Assembly (NCBI GenBank): GCA_011033025.1
Contig: WFMF01000666.1
Location: 1-64,000, forward strand
Length of the DNA stretch: 64,000 nucleotides
Source of the DNA: Beroe forskalii
Lineage: Eukaryota > Ctenophora > Nuda > Beroida > Beroidae
Direction of reading: 5' to 3'
Part shown: piece after piece, positions 22,601 to 34,700 of the stretch
Layout: each line of letters begins with the position of its first letter
Position numbering within the stretch: the first letter of the stretch is position 1
Notes under the pieces: generated by a model
Database searches by the model: none
Told to the model about the DNA's origin: nothing
Seen by the model: only the letters and a program-made list of their open reading frames with translations
Position numbers and translations under genes: made by a program

Positions 22601-25408
22601 TTCTGGATACAAATAAATGAATCTGTTTTGTTATGAACTGCTGTCCAAATTAACCGGAAATTTTCTGTTGCGTTATTTAACAACGCTGTTCAATGAACAT
22701 TTTGACCATTGATGGCTGGCAGTGGACACATGTGGAGTTAATTTATATTACCTGATTCATGAGACAATTTCATAATTTTGGTGCATGGACCCATCACTTA
22801 TAAGTGTGTTCTTGCTAAGTTTGTTTTAAACATTGTAATATTCGCAAATATGTTAAAACTCACCAAATCCGAAGTTGAATAAATATTTTTCATGACTAAG
22901 TGATATCAACAGTGCTTCCAAGTAAGATGCCATGTCTTTTGAAGCCTGTGATTTTAAGTTCCTCAATATTATGGTTAAAATGTTTTAGGTAACTCTATTC
23001 ATACTTAATTGAGCTTCCTTAATTAAGCCTAATGTACGTGTAGGTAGGTCTTCTATCTATAAAAACAAGTCGATTGCAAATATAATCCGCATCAAAGAAA
23101 TCAAAATGTTGTATCTCTAGACCGAAAAGGAGGTTATAAATATATCGTATATTTTTAACGACATATATTATAATTTGAGTGTGCCTCTTTTTAAAAATAA
23201 GTAAACTATAAGGTGCTGAGTCGAGCGAATTAACTACTGACAACGCACGCAGCCAAAGTTTTCATCATTTTGTATAATGCCCAAGTCTAGAAACCTAGTG
23301 CGTTTATCTTGAACATATATGCCAATAATACAGCACCAAACCTGACTAAATTATCTACCATTTCGGCGTAGATTTCAGATTTTACTCAGAAATTCAACAT
23401 AGAAGTAATTATAATTCAAGATAAACATTCAAGTTAAGAATAGAGGTATTTTAAAAGCGGTTGTGCTTTATCAAATGCAGCGGCGTTTATATAGTCCAAT
23501 AAGACCTCTACAATTGGTCTACTAAAATGTGAAGTGATTACGGAACATTAGTAATTATTAAAAAGCACGCCCTATATATGGCCCATCAGGGTTTGGGTCG
23601 CTAAATTTGCTAATTCCTAATTACTATTAACTGCCCATCCGACTAAGTATAGAAATATGATCGGTTTTGTGGGGTTAGGCAGGATAATGCATGTGCGACT
23701 GGCCGGTTAGTCAACTTACAACATGACATAGTATGTTTTTAATTGCTCCCTCCACCGATATAAACGGTGCTAGGTAAAACTTAAAAGTCGCCTGGATCAG
23801 GCTGGTAGTATAGCCAAATGAGCAATTATATTCGTGGCGATTTTCGGAATGACAGAAGAACCTAGCAGATGCATGAACTGCGTCATGATGCAATGATGAA
23901 CCACAAATATCTACCAAGCAACCACAAATACCTGAATATATCTGGCCTGCAATTGAAACCACTGTTTAGCTCACTACAATATATGAGACTAGCATTATAC
24001 TCCCCCAGCCTAAGGTAATTGACAACATTAACTTCTCTCAAATCGTGTGCGATCATATAATATATAATAATAGCGTAGACAATCACAGGGCTACATCCAA
24101 ACATGCAAACGCTAAACATATGATCTTTTGATGCGTAATAAGGCGGGTTGATCGGCAGCGTTTTGTGGATGTAATGAGCGTGTGTGTGTACAGCTAGAGG
24201 AGTTCCATGGGCTACCTAGCCTATCAGACTCCTGGTAGTGTAAGAGAGAAAAATTACAACAACATGAGTATAATATATTTAATGCACTTGTTGTGTAGTA
24301 CTATAAAAGTACTAAAATACGTGGTATTTTTATTATATATGCGATGAAAGTATGCCATAACCCCTGCCTGGAAGCTGAGGAAACAACCTTCAGAGGTTAC
24401 TGATATTAATAATATAATGTAAAATATATATAATGCAGCTCAAGGGTTTACCAGCTGAGCAACAAATACAACTATATACGTATATATGGGTAGGTGTTGT
24501 GGTTTGACAATGGCTCTCCTCCTCCTCTTCCTCCTACACCCAGTATAATGCATGTGTGGCTTACTCCTTCTCTCCTTAGCTCTGAGATCACCACTCTCTC
24601 CTCCCCAACCACTCTCTTCTCCCCCACCACTGGTCTCTTCCTGTTCAACCACTGAACCCACAGACACCCCTCGACACTGTCATTGTCAGGGGTTAGAGAG
24701 TGGTAACTTGATGACGTCACTCCGCCTATAAATCCTCAACTCCTCCTCCCCCTCGGGAGAAGAGGTCTCTAACCAGCGTTTAGCTATATATGTAGCTTGC
24801 AGTGGGGGTAATGACTGGTAATTGGGCTGTGTAGGTAAACAAAGCCTGCACCTTGGATCATCGCACCTCCCTGCCGTGTTACTTTATGTTACAGTGGTTA
24901 ATATATATACCTGCTTTTATTAATAGGAGGCAGTAATTTGTACCTACTGGACAGTGGACAATGCATGTACCTTGGTAATTATAGGACCTTGTTATCAGAG
25001 ACTTTACACACCATCTTGTAGATGTAATATACATGCCCTGATCCACTTCATATATATCAAGATATCATACAAGACATAGAATCACAATCGGTTATGTAGA
25101 GCGCCCTGTTGTCCCAAATGATTGCAGTGTCATTATTGGACACCGATATCGCCTTTGTCGACAACGGTGGCAATTTTGATACAGCATGAACCGATATTGA
25201 TCACGTGGCTACCATTCTAATAGGTAAGTGATAGGTAAGTAAATAGTGATGTCAGATAAATTGGACGATATGGACATGGGTGGTTTCACAGCTTTTGTAA
25301 GTTGGATGGATCCTCACTCGCCTCTTCTTTTATACCCAATTAAGCAATTAGTGGTGCAAATCCAGTTGGGAACGGGGGTATAAACCCCCCTTAAAAAATT
25401 ATGACCTA
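19630..25408. other. Intron or intergenic DNA
   Basis: AT-rich throughout with no supportable exon. Weak open frames near 22140-22320 and 22500-22680 (- strand) were considered and not called. 24500-24770 is purine/pyrimidine-skewed and low in complexity. If the exon at 28.1 kb starts the 19.2-kb gene, this is part of an 8.4-kb intron. Confidence 0.4.
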
Positions 25409-26149
25409 CCTTATCGGACATTACAGGCACGCTGAGCATGTCTACGTGAATATCAATGTCCGTGATTTTAAGGTCCGTGAAAATTAAGTCCCGGATTTCC
25501 TCTTAAAATTTCTAGGGGACAGACGCAAATTTTTAACTTGATCTCATTAAACGCACAGAAAATAGATTCTGCAGCAAATTATTCAAGTTCTCTTTCATGC
25601 TAGATAACTGCAATACAGAATTTTTTATTTACCATGTTGATTGACGAAAAATATTGAAAATGTCTTAAAATTAAAAATGATAAAAATGATAAAAATGGAA
25701 AAAATCGGGCCGAAAATTTCGAATTTTCGTTAGAAATTCGCATGATCAAGCGTGAATATTAATGTCCGTGAAAATTATGTCCGTGATACTTATGTCCGTG
25801 ACTTTCAGGTCCGTGAAAATTATGTCCAGTTTTTCCTCTTAAAATTTCTATGGGGCAGACGCAAATTTTTCACTTGATCTCATTATTAACGCACAGAAAA
25901 TAAATTTTTCAGGAAATTATTTGACTTCTCTTTCACTGCAATGATATGGAATTTTTTATTTATGTTGATTAACGGAAAATATTGGAAATGTCTTAAAATT
26001 AAAAATGGTAAAAAATGATAAAAATGGAAAAAATCGGGCCGAAAATTTCGAATTTTCGTTAGAAATTCGCAGGATCAAGCGTAAATATTAATGTCCGTGA
26101 AGTTTTAGGTCCGTGAAACTAAAGTCCGTGATAACTATGTCCGATAAGG
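25409..26149. mobile_element. MITE with perfect 15-bp ends and internal duplication
   Basis: The ends taccttatcggacat (25407-25421) and atgtccgataaggta (26137-26151) are exact reverse complements including the TA target site. The interior is two direct copies of a ~300-bp unit (about 25441-25740 and 25750-26060), each containing cctcttaaaatttctaggg-type sequence, gacgcaaatttttcacttga and gaaaatttcgaattttcgtt. Each copy is fringed by clusters of the phrase tgtccgtga. There is no open frame of note. Confidence 0.85.
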
Positions 26150-28065
26150 TATACATTATCCCCCCCCCTCAAAATTCCAAATCATCCACTCCAATTTTGA
26201 AAATTTCTGAAAATTATGTGCCATTTTAGCACATCAGCGTCCCAACTTAAATAAAAATAGGGATTAGCACCACTGTAGCCAACTATCCAATCACCACCCA
26301 ATGTTTTAGGTTTAATATATGCGCTCAGAATAAATAGACAGTCGCAATGACGTCATTTACATTATACCTCAGCCAAATTTTTGAAAATTTAACCGTCTAA
26401 TTTTTCGTGGGCGGGATATAAGGCTTTAGGCTGGTTCCTACATATTCTGGTGTGGCAGATGTCTTACAGGCATGACAAGAAGGACACAACATTTCATAGT
26501 GAATTTCATAATTCATATGCTTATATTATGTTAAATTGGGATTTCCCATGGGTGTCTCAAAGCTTAGAAATAAAGCAGTTTATCCTATTGATCCATCGGA
26601 TCCATTTTCAAGCTTATTTCTCAGTCTATAGAATGGACACGCTGGACATTGGACACAATCACCAACTATAGAGGTTAAGGAGGACAAAGTCCTTCTACAT
26701 GTTTTCTTCACTAGATGCAATGAATTTATTTCAGAATATACCACATCTATTACTGGATCAATAAATTGACTGTGTCCAGTGGATCCAATGCCCCAATAAG
26801 GTTCCCTCTTTAGAATTGACATACTTGTTCGAGACATGCTGCAGGTGTGTCTTCGGTGCATCATTCTGAAGTTCTGAATCTGATAGCTGCAAGGTTGCTG
26901 GTAGGAGGAAGTGAGAGAGAGGAATCTCAGGGAATCACGACAAGGGTCGAGTTTTAAAAAACACCAAACACGATTGAAGAGAGCGAATAATAGGAGGATA
27001 TATATTTGAGAAATATGATGAAATCAAAGTATTTATATTATGGAGTTAGGGGAGTGTATGAAGGAAAAATGCACGGGTATATTAAGATTCTTCCGGTTGA
27101 GATGACAAATATTATATCAGCTGTGGTATATTAATGACGGCCAGCACTAAACCTTGGAATTAAAAATGCACTATTACTGAGTTATATATGGCCGAATCCT
27201 TACACCTTTGAATTGTTAGCATACTATTACTCGTCATATTTCTGCTAAAGGTCCGAATTCTGCATTCTTAAGTCTTAACTTTGCGTCATATGGGGAAATG
27301 CTCGTAGCACAAACCTCCGTTAGGGAAATTTGCTATAACTTTTGTTTTGTTGATTTATTGTAATTCTTCTGACTTTCTTACAGTAGTAGTAGACTTTCTT
27401 ATTCTCGTAAAAATGAGTTCAGCAGGATGGTACACATGGCACATACTTTCGAAGCGTTGAGTTGTCAAGATGGGAGTTGATGGAAGTTAGTCAGTTTGTC
27501 AATGGCAGTATATAAACATATAACACTTGTGAGGATTGATGTATGAGTTCAGTGGAAAGAATATACTTCAGTGTGACTGATCTCAGAAAGTAAAGCGAGA
27601 GTCGTGAGAGTGTGTATTTAATCGGTGTTTGTGATGAAGTGCACTCTGACGTGATGTCACGATCTGATGTCACACAAACAAACAAAGTAACAAGCAAGAA
27701 AACAAACATAAGCAAACAAACAAAAACGACGAAACGATCATTCACCGTGATCTCTTACTTCTGAGTCTTAGCATGAATTCTAGTCTAAACTACAAATCTT
27801 TAAAAAAAATTCCAATTAAAATCTCTTTGACTTCAACCAAATTCTACAGAATTGTTTATAATACAAAAACAATGAACATTACCTATCATACACATCTGCA
27901 ATATTTAACCTCAGCATTTTTTAAATTCTGAAACCTGTGTTGGCTGGCTTATTGACATACCTACCGGTCAATTGAGGCAAGATTTTACTATGGATCGTTA
28001 CTATTAGACAAAAATTATAACTTAGGTACAATTATAACCACAATTCTGTTAAGAGATTCACTTAC
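26150..28065. other. Mostly non-coding; one weak 94-codon frame
   Basis: A - strand frame 26864-26580 starts MMHRRHTCSM and ends NGSDGSIG, just after a possible acceptor (aacttcag). It has no recognised motif and no second exon, so it is not called as a gene. 27660-27740 is low-complexity caaacaaa sequence. Confidence 0.35.
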
Positions 28066-28111
28066 GGTTGTTGTAGTTTGCCAAGAATGATAGTTTTCCT
28101 GCGCTTCCCAT
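28066..28111 (-). CDS. Possible first coding exon (MGSAGKLSF...)
   Basis: ATG in a good context (caacATGG) opens a 46-bp exon encoding MGSAGKLSFLANYNN and ends in phase 1 at a strong donor (gtaagt). The phase fits the 19629 exon, where the joined codon would be CAG, giving a 114-residue product. No nearer partner was found. The required intron (8.4 kb) is long for this window, so the link is only a proposal. Confidence 0.4.
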
Positions 28112-31100
28112 GTTGATTTTAAAGTATTTCTGTTTAACTGGTTCTTTCTATTACAATTTCAGCTAAAATATATCTCGAGAGCTTTCCTATGTATAGCCTA
28201 TTATATAGAGTTCCTAAAAGCTCTATAAACCTAAACACAAAGATTACATTGAACAAATTGAAGATTGATCATAACAAGGTCGCGTGTGCTTTATATACGC
28301 AAGCACCACAGAATATAACAAGTGCCCACTGTGTTGTTATCGGAATGTTAAAATACCTGCATGACAAAGCAATAATTCACGATACTCCTTTAAAAACATT
28401 CAATCACTCACTCTTGTTGTGGTGGATCGTGAAGCTTTGCTCTTCTTCGTCAGCGGAGAAAGGGAGAGAGAGAGTGTACGTGGAATTTTACAAAAAATCG
28501 TTGATGACGAGGAGTCTGTCGTTGATGATATAAGCGTCACTATGTCAGGGAATCTGATCTCCAGCCATTGCCATCTAGTGACATACAATTGATAATTGAT
28601 AAACGATTTATATAAATTATACAATATATTTTAGAGGCCTACGACTTTCTTAGTTAATTCTTCGACATCACGACATGACCCTAACCATACCAAACGACCT
28701 AATACTAACTCTAATCCTATTCATAATCTTGTCCCTAATTTTTATCTCACTGCAGTCTTAAATCTTAACCCTATAAAACTTTTGCGTGGTTGTAAATTAT
28801 TACGTGATGAAAATATGAAATGTCCTAAGGTCATTTGTCTACACGAAATTGTAGAGTCCGTTCCAGGCAAAGCAAATACCACTGCCGTAGGCTACAAAAT
28901 ATGACGTTACCCAGAGAGAGATGATGCATTTCCTTTTCCCAGGAAAGATTTTCAAAGATATGGAAAAAGTAAAACAAAATTTGATGATGAGTAGTGGAAG
29001 AATAGTGAAATTGTAATATCTTTTTGGAATGTACTACGTGACTTGAAACCAAATTAGGAAATCCTCTCGCTTTTCCGGTATCATCTCTACTCCAGAAGCA
29101 GAAAAGTTTACCTAAAGAGCTCAAAGGAAATGTTTTTGACAAATCTTAAGATAATATTCACTTATTTGATATTCGATGAGAACGAGAATTAGGAAGTGCC
29201 ATGTGTTTAATTCTTAAATCTAAAGGGCAAAGTTAATGTTCTTCTCATCTACATTTGATACATGGAGTGTCTTGGAGAAGCAAAGATTAAGTACAACTTA
29301 AATTGTGATACTGTCACCAAACTTGAAATTGGCCAAAAATTAAATTCTACCAATACTAGACTGAGTTCTACCAATACTAGACTGAGTTCTATTACAAGTA
29401 GAATGAGTTCTACTAGACTTCGAGTTCAACTAAAACTAGACTGAATTCTACAACTGCTATAATGAGTTATACAGCTAGACTGAGCTCTAGCTAGAACATA
29501 TAATTTTCTATCGAACAAAACACAGAGATTTTCTCACAGACCGATAACGTACTATGTGTTGTGAGGAGCGAGAGAGAAAATCAATCTCATGCCCGCATGA
29601 ACGAGTAGTAGCCGAGTAGAAATCACGTCATTATCACGCCTAATAATAGTGAGTTGTTGGTGTCAGCCTCCTCTGTTTTTGCACGTGTCAGGTAGCCCAC
29701 AGAGCGTTGGTGAAGGCTTCATGATGCGCCATTAGGCTATATAAAGAGCGAGGCTGCCTGGTGGGTGCATTATATAGCATATATTTGAGTACACACTCAC
29801 AACAATAACCATTGAAAGAGGAAACAAAGACATGTCGAGTAGATCGACTTATTTACTTTCATCGTGCTCCATATTATTATATGATGATAAATATTAAATT
29901 AAAACATAAATTATGTTTCTGAAGGAAGATGTGACTCTTTCAAAATAATATATTTGATGTTGAAGATCTGGGTGATGTACTTAATGGTCGGATGTAGCTT
30001 CTCAATTTTTCAATGGCAACTATTGAAGTACAGATTTCAAGACTATAAAATGCCACCAGGCCACCTGGACCTCTGTAGTCTGGTCTTATCACCACTGAAC
30101 AAACCGCTGATAAACTAGTTAAGAACTTGTCCTACATTAGTCTACGAAATATACTGATTAAGATTGAAGAACCACACCTAACCGATACTTCTAACGCCCT
30201 ATCGTTTTGATTTTGGCCCAAGCCCCAAATTAAAACAAATATACGCCCTAACCTCTAAACTTGGCACGGTTATCAATCTCATCCCTGACTAAGGGCCCTG
30301 ACTAGAAATTAGTTTTGTCCAAAGACCATAACTCTATGCCAGCAATTCATCCTAACTAAGAACCATTATAAACCAACGAAAAATTCCTGTTGTTTCCTTA
30401 ATTCGACCCAGCAATGACGAGAGAATTTCATGTACACCTCCGAAAATGCTCGAAGAAGTAATGAGGCAGTCCTACCACCAAGTTATAGTGTTTGTGGAGA
30501 GAGGCAAGAACATAAGACGCTGGCCGAGCTGATGAGGTCTAAGAAGAGAGCAGATCCAGAATTCCATTTCTACATATTAAAGGGCAATATCAATCAAGGG
30601 CAACAGCTAAAACTAACACTGCTCTAGCCGCCGCCACATATTCAACTGTTCAAGAATCACGTGCCGGTTTAGGGAGGAACTGTAGCGGAACGAACATTAT
30701 AATTTATTTCAAATCTTAGCTAATGCTCGTAATGGCGCAACCTGAACCTTGCTGCTGAGCTTTTCATGTCCTATTGCTCTATTGTGTTCACGTTTTGTGT
30801 GAATTAGCTTGGGTCTCGATTAAGATTAATCATATTTATCTATATTTATTCCTAATTTTATAAGTCTAACATATTATTAGGGAACTGTAATTTGACATTT
30901 TATAATATTAAAGTTTCCAATTTCTAATCTGTCGATCCCAGAATCCCAAAGTCATTCAAAAGCTCAATATCACTTTCATGAATATTCAATATTATGAAAA
31001 TTGAGATAATATCATGAAATGAGAATCTTAAAGTGTACAGAAATTAGTAAATTATTGATCATCAACTAGAAATCATTATTCATTAATAATCGTGTGCCAA

Positions 31101-31746
31101 CATAAATCACTATCTGTTTATTCCAACAATAATTTCGTCCATGGTCAAGTGCTATTCGGCACAAATCAAGCATACGCAAATCAAGCTTTAGTTTTTGTCA
31201 ATGCCAATCGCCATAAATTGTCTTTCCCACTCTTGTTTGATCAATTCTTAAACCCCGACAAATCCCAAGCTGCCCACTGTCTGGGCGATAAATGGGCATT
31301 CGGCTATATACTGACGAATTAGTCTTCTGTAGAAACTCCACTGCGGAAATTCTGCGTTCTTTATTCATTTTTGAACAATGCCATGCAATGAGTTTTTTAA
31401 TTGTCATATAGATATGCACATGGTGTACTCTAGTACGCTGATACCAAACTGATTAGTTTGTCAATTTGGGGAAGAAACAAAGTTCAGGGAGTGGTTACTG
31501 GTTACCATCCATGCCTTTTGTGATTTTGAGTTCAGAACTCTTCCTGCCTTACTGCTCAGATAGTTCAATCCAAATGAAATATGAGTTTAATCAACAAGAA
31601 AGAAATTTCTATGACATGGAAAGCAGAAATAAACCAGCCAAACAAACACCTCTAACAAGCTTTCCAACCAGCCGAACAAACACTTCTAACAAGCAATCCG
31701 CCCGTAACTGACTCTAATTCTACTCTCGGAACTGTCAGGAGTCAGC
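28112..31746. other. Gene-poor interval with minisatellite and relic frames
   Basis: Possible + strand exon pieces lie at 28846-28890 and 29098-29148 (acceptor ctactccag, coding KQKSLPKELKGNVFDKS then stop) but could not be joined securely. A block near 30425-30610 reads sensibly in two different frames (see findings). A TATA-like ctatataaag lies near 29737 with no convincing gene behind it. Confidence 0.35.
29340..29490 (+). repeat. ~22-bp minisatellite (ACTAGACTGAGTTCTA)
   Basis: The phrase actagactgagttctacc recurs perfectly twice and then in decaying copies (tagaatgagttctactaga, actagactgaattctaca, agctagactgagctcta). A 60-codon frame crosses it and is regarded as repeat. Confidence 0.8.
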
Positions 31747-34700
31747 TCACACCTCACTCTCTCGCTTTGTTCTGATTGCCAACTGCTCGATGGTATCGGA
31801 GTTGAGTGTCATATCAGCCAAAGACTCGGACACGGTATCTTCGTCCCAGGCAACGCTGCTGGGACGGTAGTAAGCCGTGTCTGGGGAGGCCAGGGGTGGT
31901 GCTGGTAGGGTACAGGGGTCTCTTTCAACGGGACCGTCTTCATCTCCTCCTACTCCAAACTTATCCTGCGTGTGTCAGGGCATATTTCAGTTAGGAGCAT
32001 AGGTAAAAGCTAATGGCGCGAAATTATTCCTTATTAATTGCATGATTAACCCTTTTTACTATTGATTTCCCAGTCTATTGGTAGTTTTAGAATTCTTAGA
32101 AGGTAGAAGCACTCACCAGTCTGAATTGTGTGAATGTTTGCTTGGGTGTTAGTTTCCCATAGTTGCTGGAAGGTCGAGGAGCCTTCATCTTGATGGGCCT
32201 TGCTCTGTTGAATTTGTTTTTCTGATTTGCAGCACGAACTGTTTTAGGTGATGCTGAAATAAATGTTGACATACAGTTAACCATGATGAGAAAAAGATGA
32301 ATGGGGTAGCATAAATTATAAATAATTAGATTGACTCGACAGACATATTGATTAGCTTGCTCAAAATGCTAAAATTTCTAATTAAGGACTGTCCGAATAA
32401 TATCTAGGAGCTAATGAGAAGGAAACACCAAGGACATGGTATCTTACAAGGTGGAGTGAGGTCGTATATGCTTTTCTTCCTTGCCATGTTGTACGAACAG
32501 TCGTCCTCAGAAAATAGCAAACCCTCTGAATTCTGGAGATGAGTTGAAAAATTAATTATGAGTGATAATTGGTTCATGTATGGATACTTTGATAATTTGT
32601 TGCCTCAACTTTTCTGTCAATGCTTTATTATCTAATAATCTAAATCTCTATCTAGTATCCGTAGCTTTAAGCTTTCAAAAATATTTCTTTGGATTGATGA
32701 GATCATAACTGCTGTTAAACTGCAACTTTTTACTTTTTTTAATTGCCAAGTTGGTTTTAAATCAAAAATTACGTGTCGAAATGTTGTACGTTAAATTTTG
32801 TCTTTCGTCCATCAGTTAAATTTTGTTTATTAAGTCATCAGAAACATAGCTTGCTTATGTTGAAAAATATGTTTTTAAGATTTTAAACTCCGCAAACAGT
32901 AATTGAAGATCAATCATGAAAGACAAAACAATTCGGACACGTTTATTACCTCAAAAGTGCAATATTTTAACTTTTTCAAAGTTTTTCATTCTCCGATTCT
33001 TTGATTGTTCTCAACCGAAAATTCCAGAAGTAAATGTGTGAATGAGGAATTTTTAAAATGTTTTTAATGATCACTACAGCACAATCACAGAACTTTTCGG
33101 CGCAAATAATTGTTGTATGAGAAAAATAGCTCAGACCTAAATTCTCAGAATTTGATGAGAATCGGAATGAAAAATCACGAAACCTCGAGAGATCTACTAA
33201 GACGTCTGGATAGAGCATTTTCTAGCGTTAGGGTGCTGAGATCAGGGGTCGAATGCTGCCTTTCACCGTATAGATCATAGTCCGAGCTGAAAAGATGAGA
33301 TTTAGAATTGTCCATCTTTCGATTTCCGGACCCAGTAGGTAACGGACACAATAGCTCCAGTCACAATAGGTAACGTGTCCATTATACAAAATTAGAATCG
33401 AAATCATTATAGCGAGTTACTGTAACTACCAAACGTATGATTACGAATTAATGCCCTGAAACAGTGGATATATGAGCACCAATGGCTTAGTTTTGGATTA
33501 GAGAAATCATTAAAAACATACTTGTTGTCATATTCCATAAAACTCTCATCACTGGTGGCATTGCTCGTCTGACTTCCGCTAATGAAACCGCTGCTTCCGT
33601 TCATTAGATGCAGACTTGACAGGTCATTCCGGGATTGCTAAATGGGTGATAAATATTATTTTTGGCCTGAATTACATGGTTCTCTGATGGGAAAGAATTT
33701 GATATTTTGATAATTAATATCGTACATATTCACTTATCAGTTGGATATGTCTTTATTGGATTGAAATTGAAGTCGTGCATTTTAAGTTAAAGTAATTCAA
33801 TTTCAGGTCCGGGTTAGAGTGACTGTCAGAACCAAAAAGTGCTGATCATGCTACGAATCAAAGAAGCCTTGGACTTGATGTTCAACAGCTGAAGAACGTG
33901 AGTTTATTTTAAAATCACCTGATCTGCAACTGCAAAATGCTCTATGTCTTTGAAATTGAGACCACCATAAATTCATCAGTTACTGCACTATCAAAGATCA
34001 CAGTGTTTTTAGGATAAAACACCATTGTTATCCTTGATAATGACATCATTATCAACCTCCTCTTTTCAATGATATAATACCTTTCTAACCTGGGCACTAT
34101 CGGAAGAAAACTCTGACGTCTGTGTCTTGTAATCTTCTGATTTTGGAATCCATTCACTTACCTTTCAAAGAGGTTTAAATTGGCAAATCATTGATAAGAT
34201 CTTCTTTCGCAAACTCACTCTTCACCTGAATTATATGTTACTAAAATCATTTTATTTTAATTTGAAATTTGCTCGTCAAATATCGGAACAAAATTTTATA
34301 ATTCACTGAAATCAGTTCAGCAGTTTATCAAGTTGAAAAAAAAGTAAACCAATGGTTTTGTTTGTAGGGAGTGGTCCTTTCAATATTAATTTTACCGGCT
34401 TTAATATGGACATGGGCCAGTCTCTTTTTTTCACAAATTTTTTAAATGGTTCACGGCAATTTAACTCATTAAACTATGTTATTAAAATCCATGTGGAACA
34501 TTTAACTTGAGATGGTGATCTCCGTGTTACGTCACAGTGCACTGGTGTTAACGTGTTAACATATTTTTAAAGGTCGCCATTAAAAAGTTAAATTTTGTAC
34601 ATTATGGAGTGTAACACTCGTGGGCGAGTTCGTGTTACACCTCGTGTTTAGTGTAACATACTCGTGGGGCGAGCTCTTGTTACGCACTCGGTGTTAAGTG

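Noticed and set aside
27491-27745. Hydrophobic 84-codon - strand frame resembling a signal peptide
   Set aside because: The start lies in caaacaaa low-complexity DNA; the hydrophobicity comes from gtttgttt repeats.
28189-28533. 114-codon + strand frame
   Set aside because: No motif, biased composition, no splice signals that make sense, and the downstream part is purine-rich low complexity.
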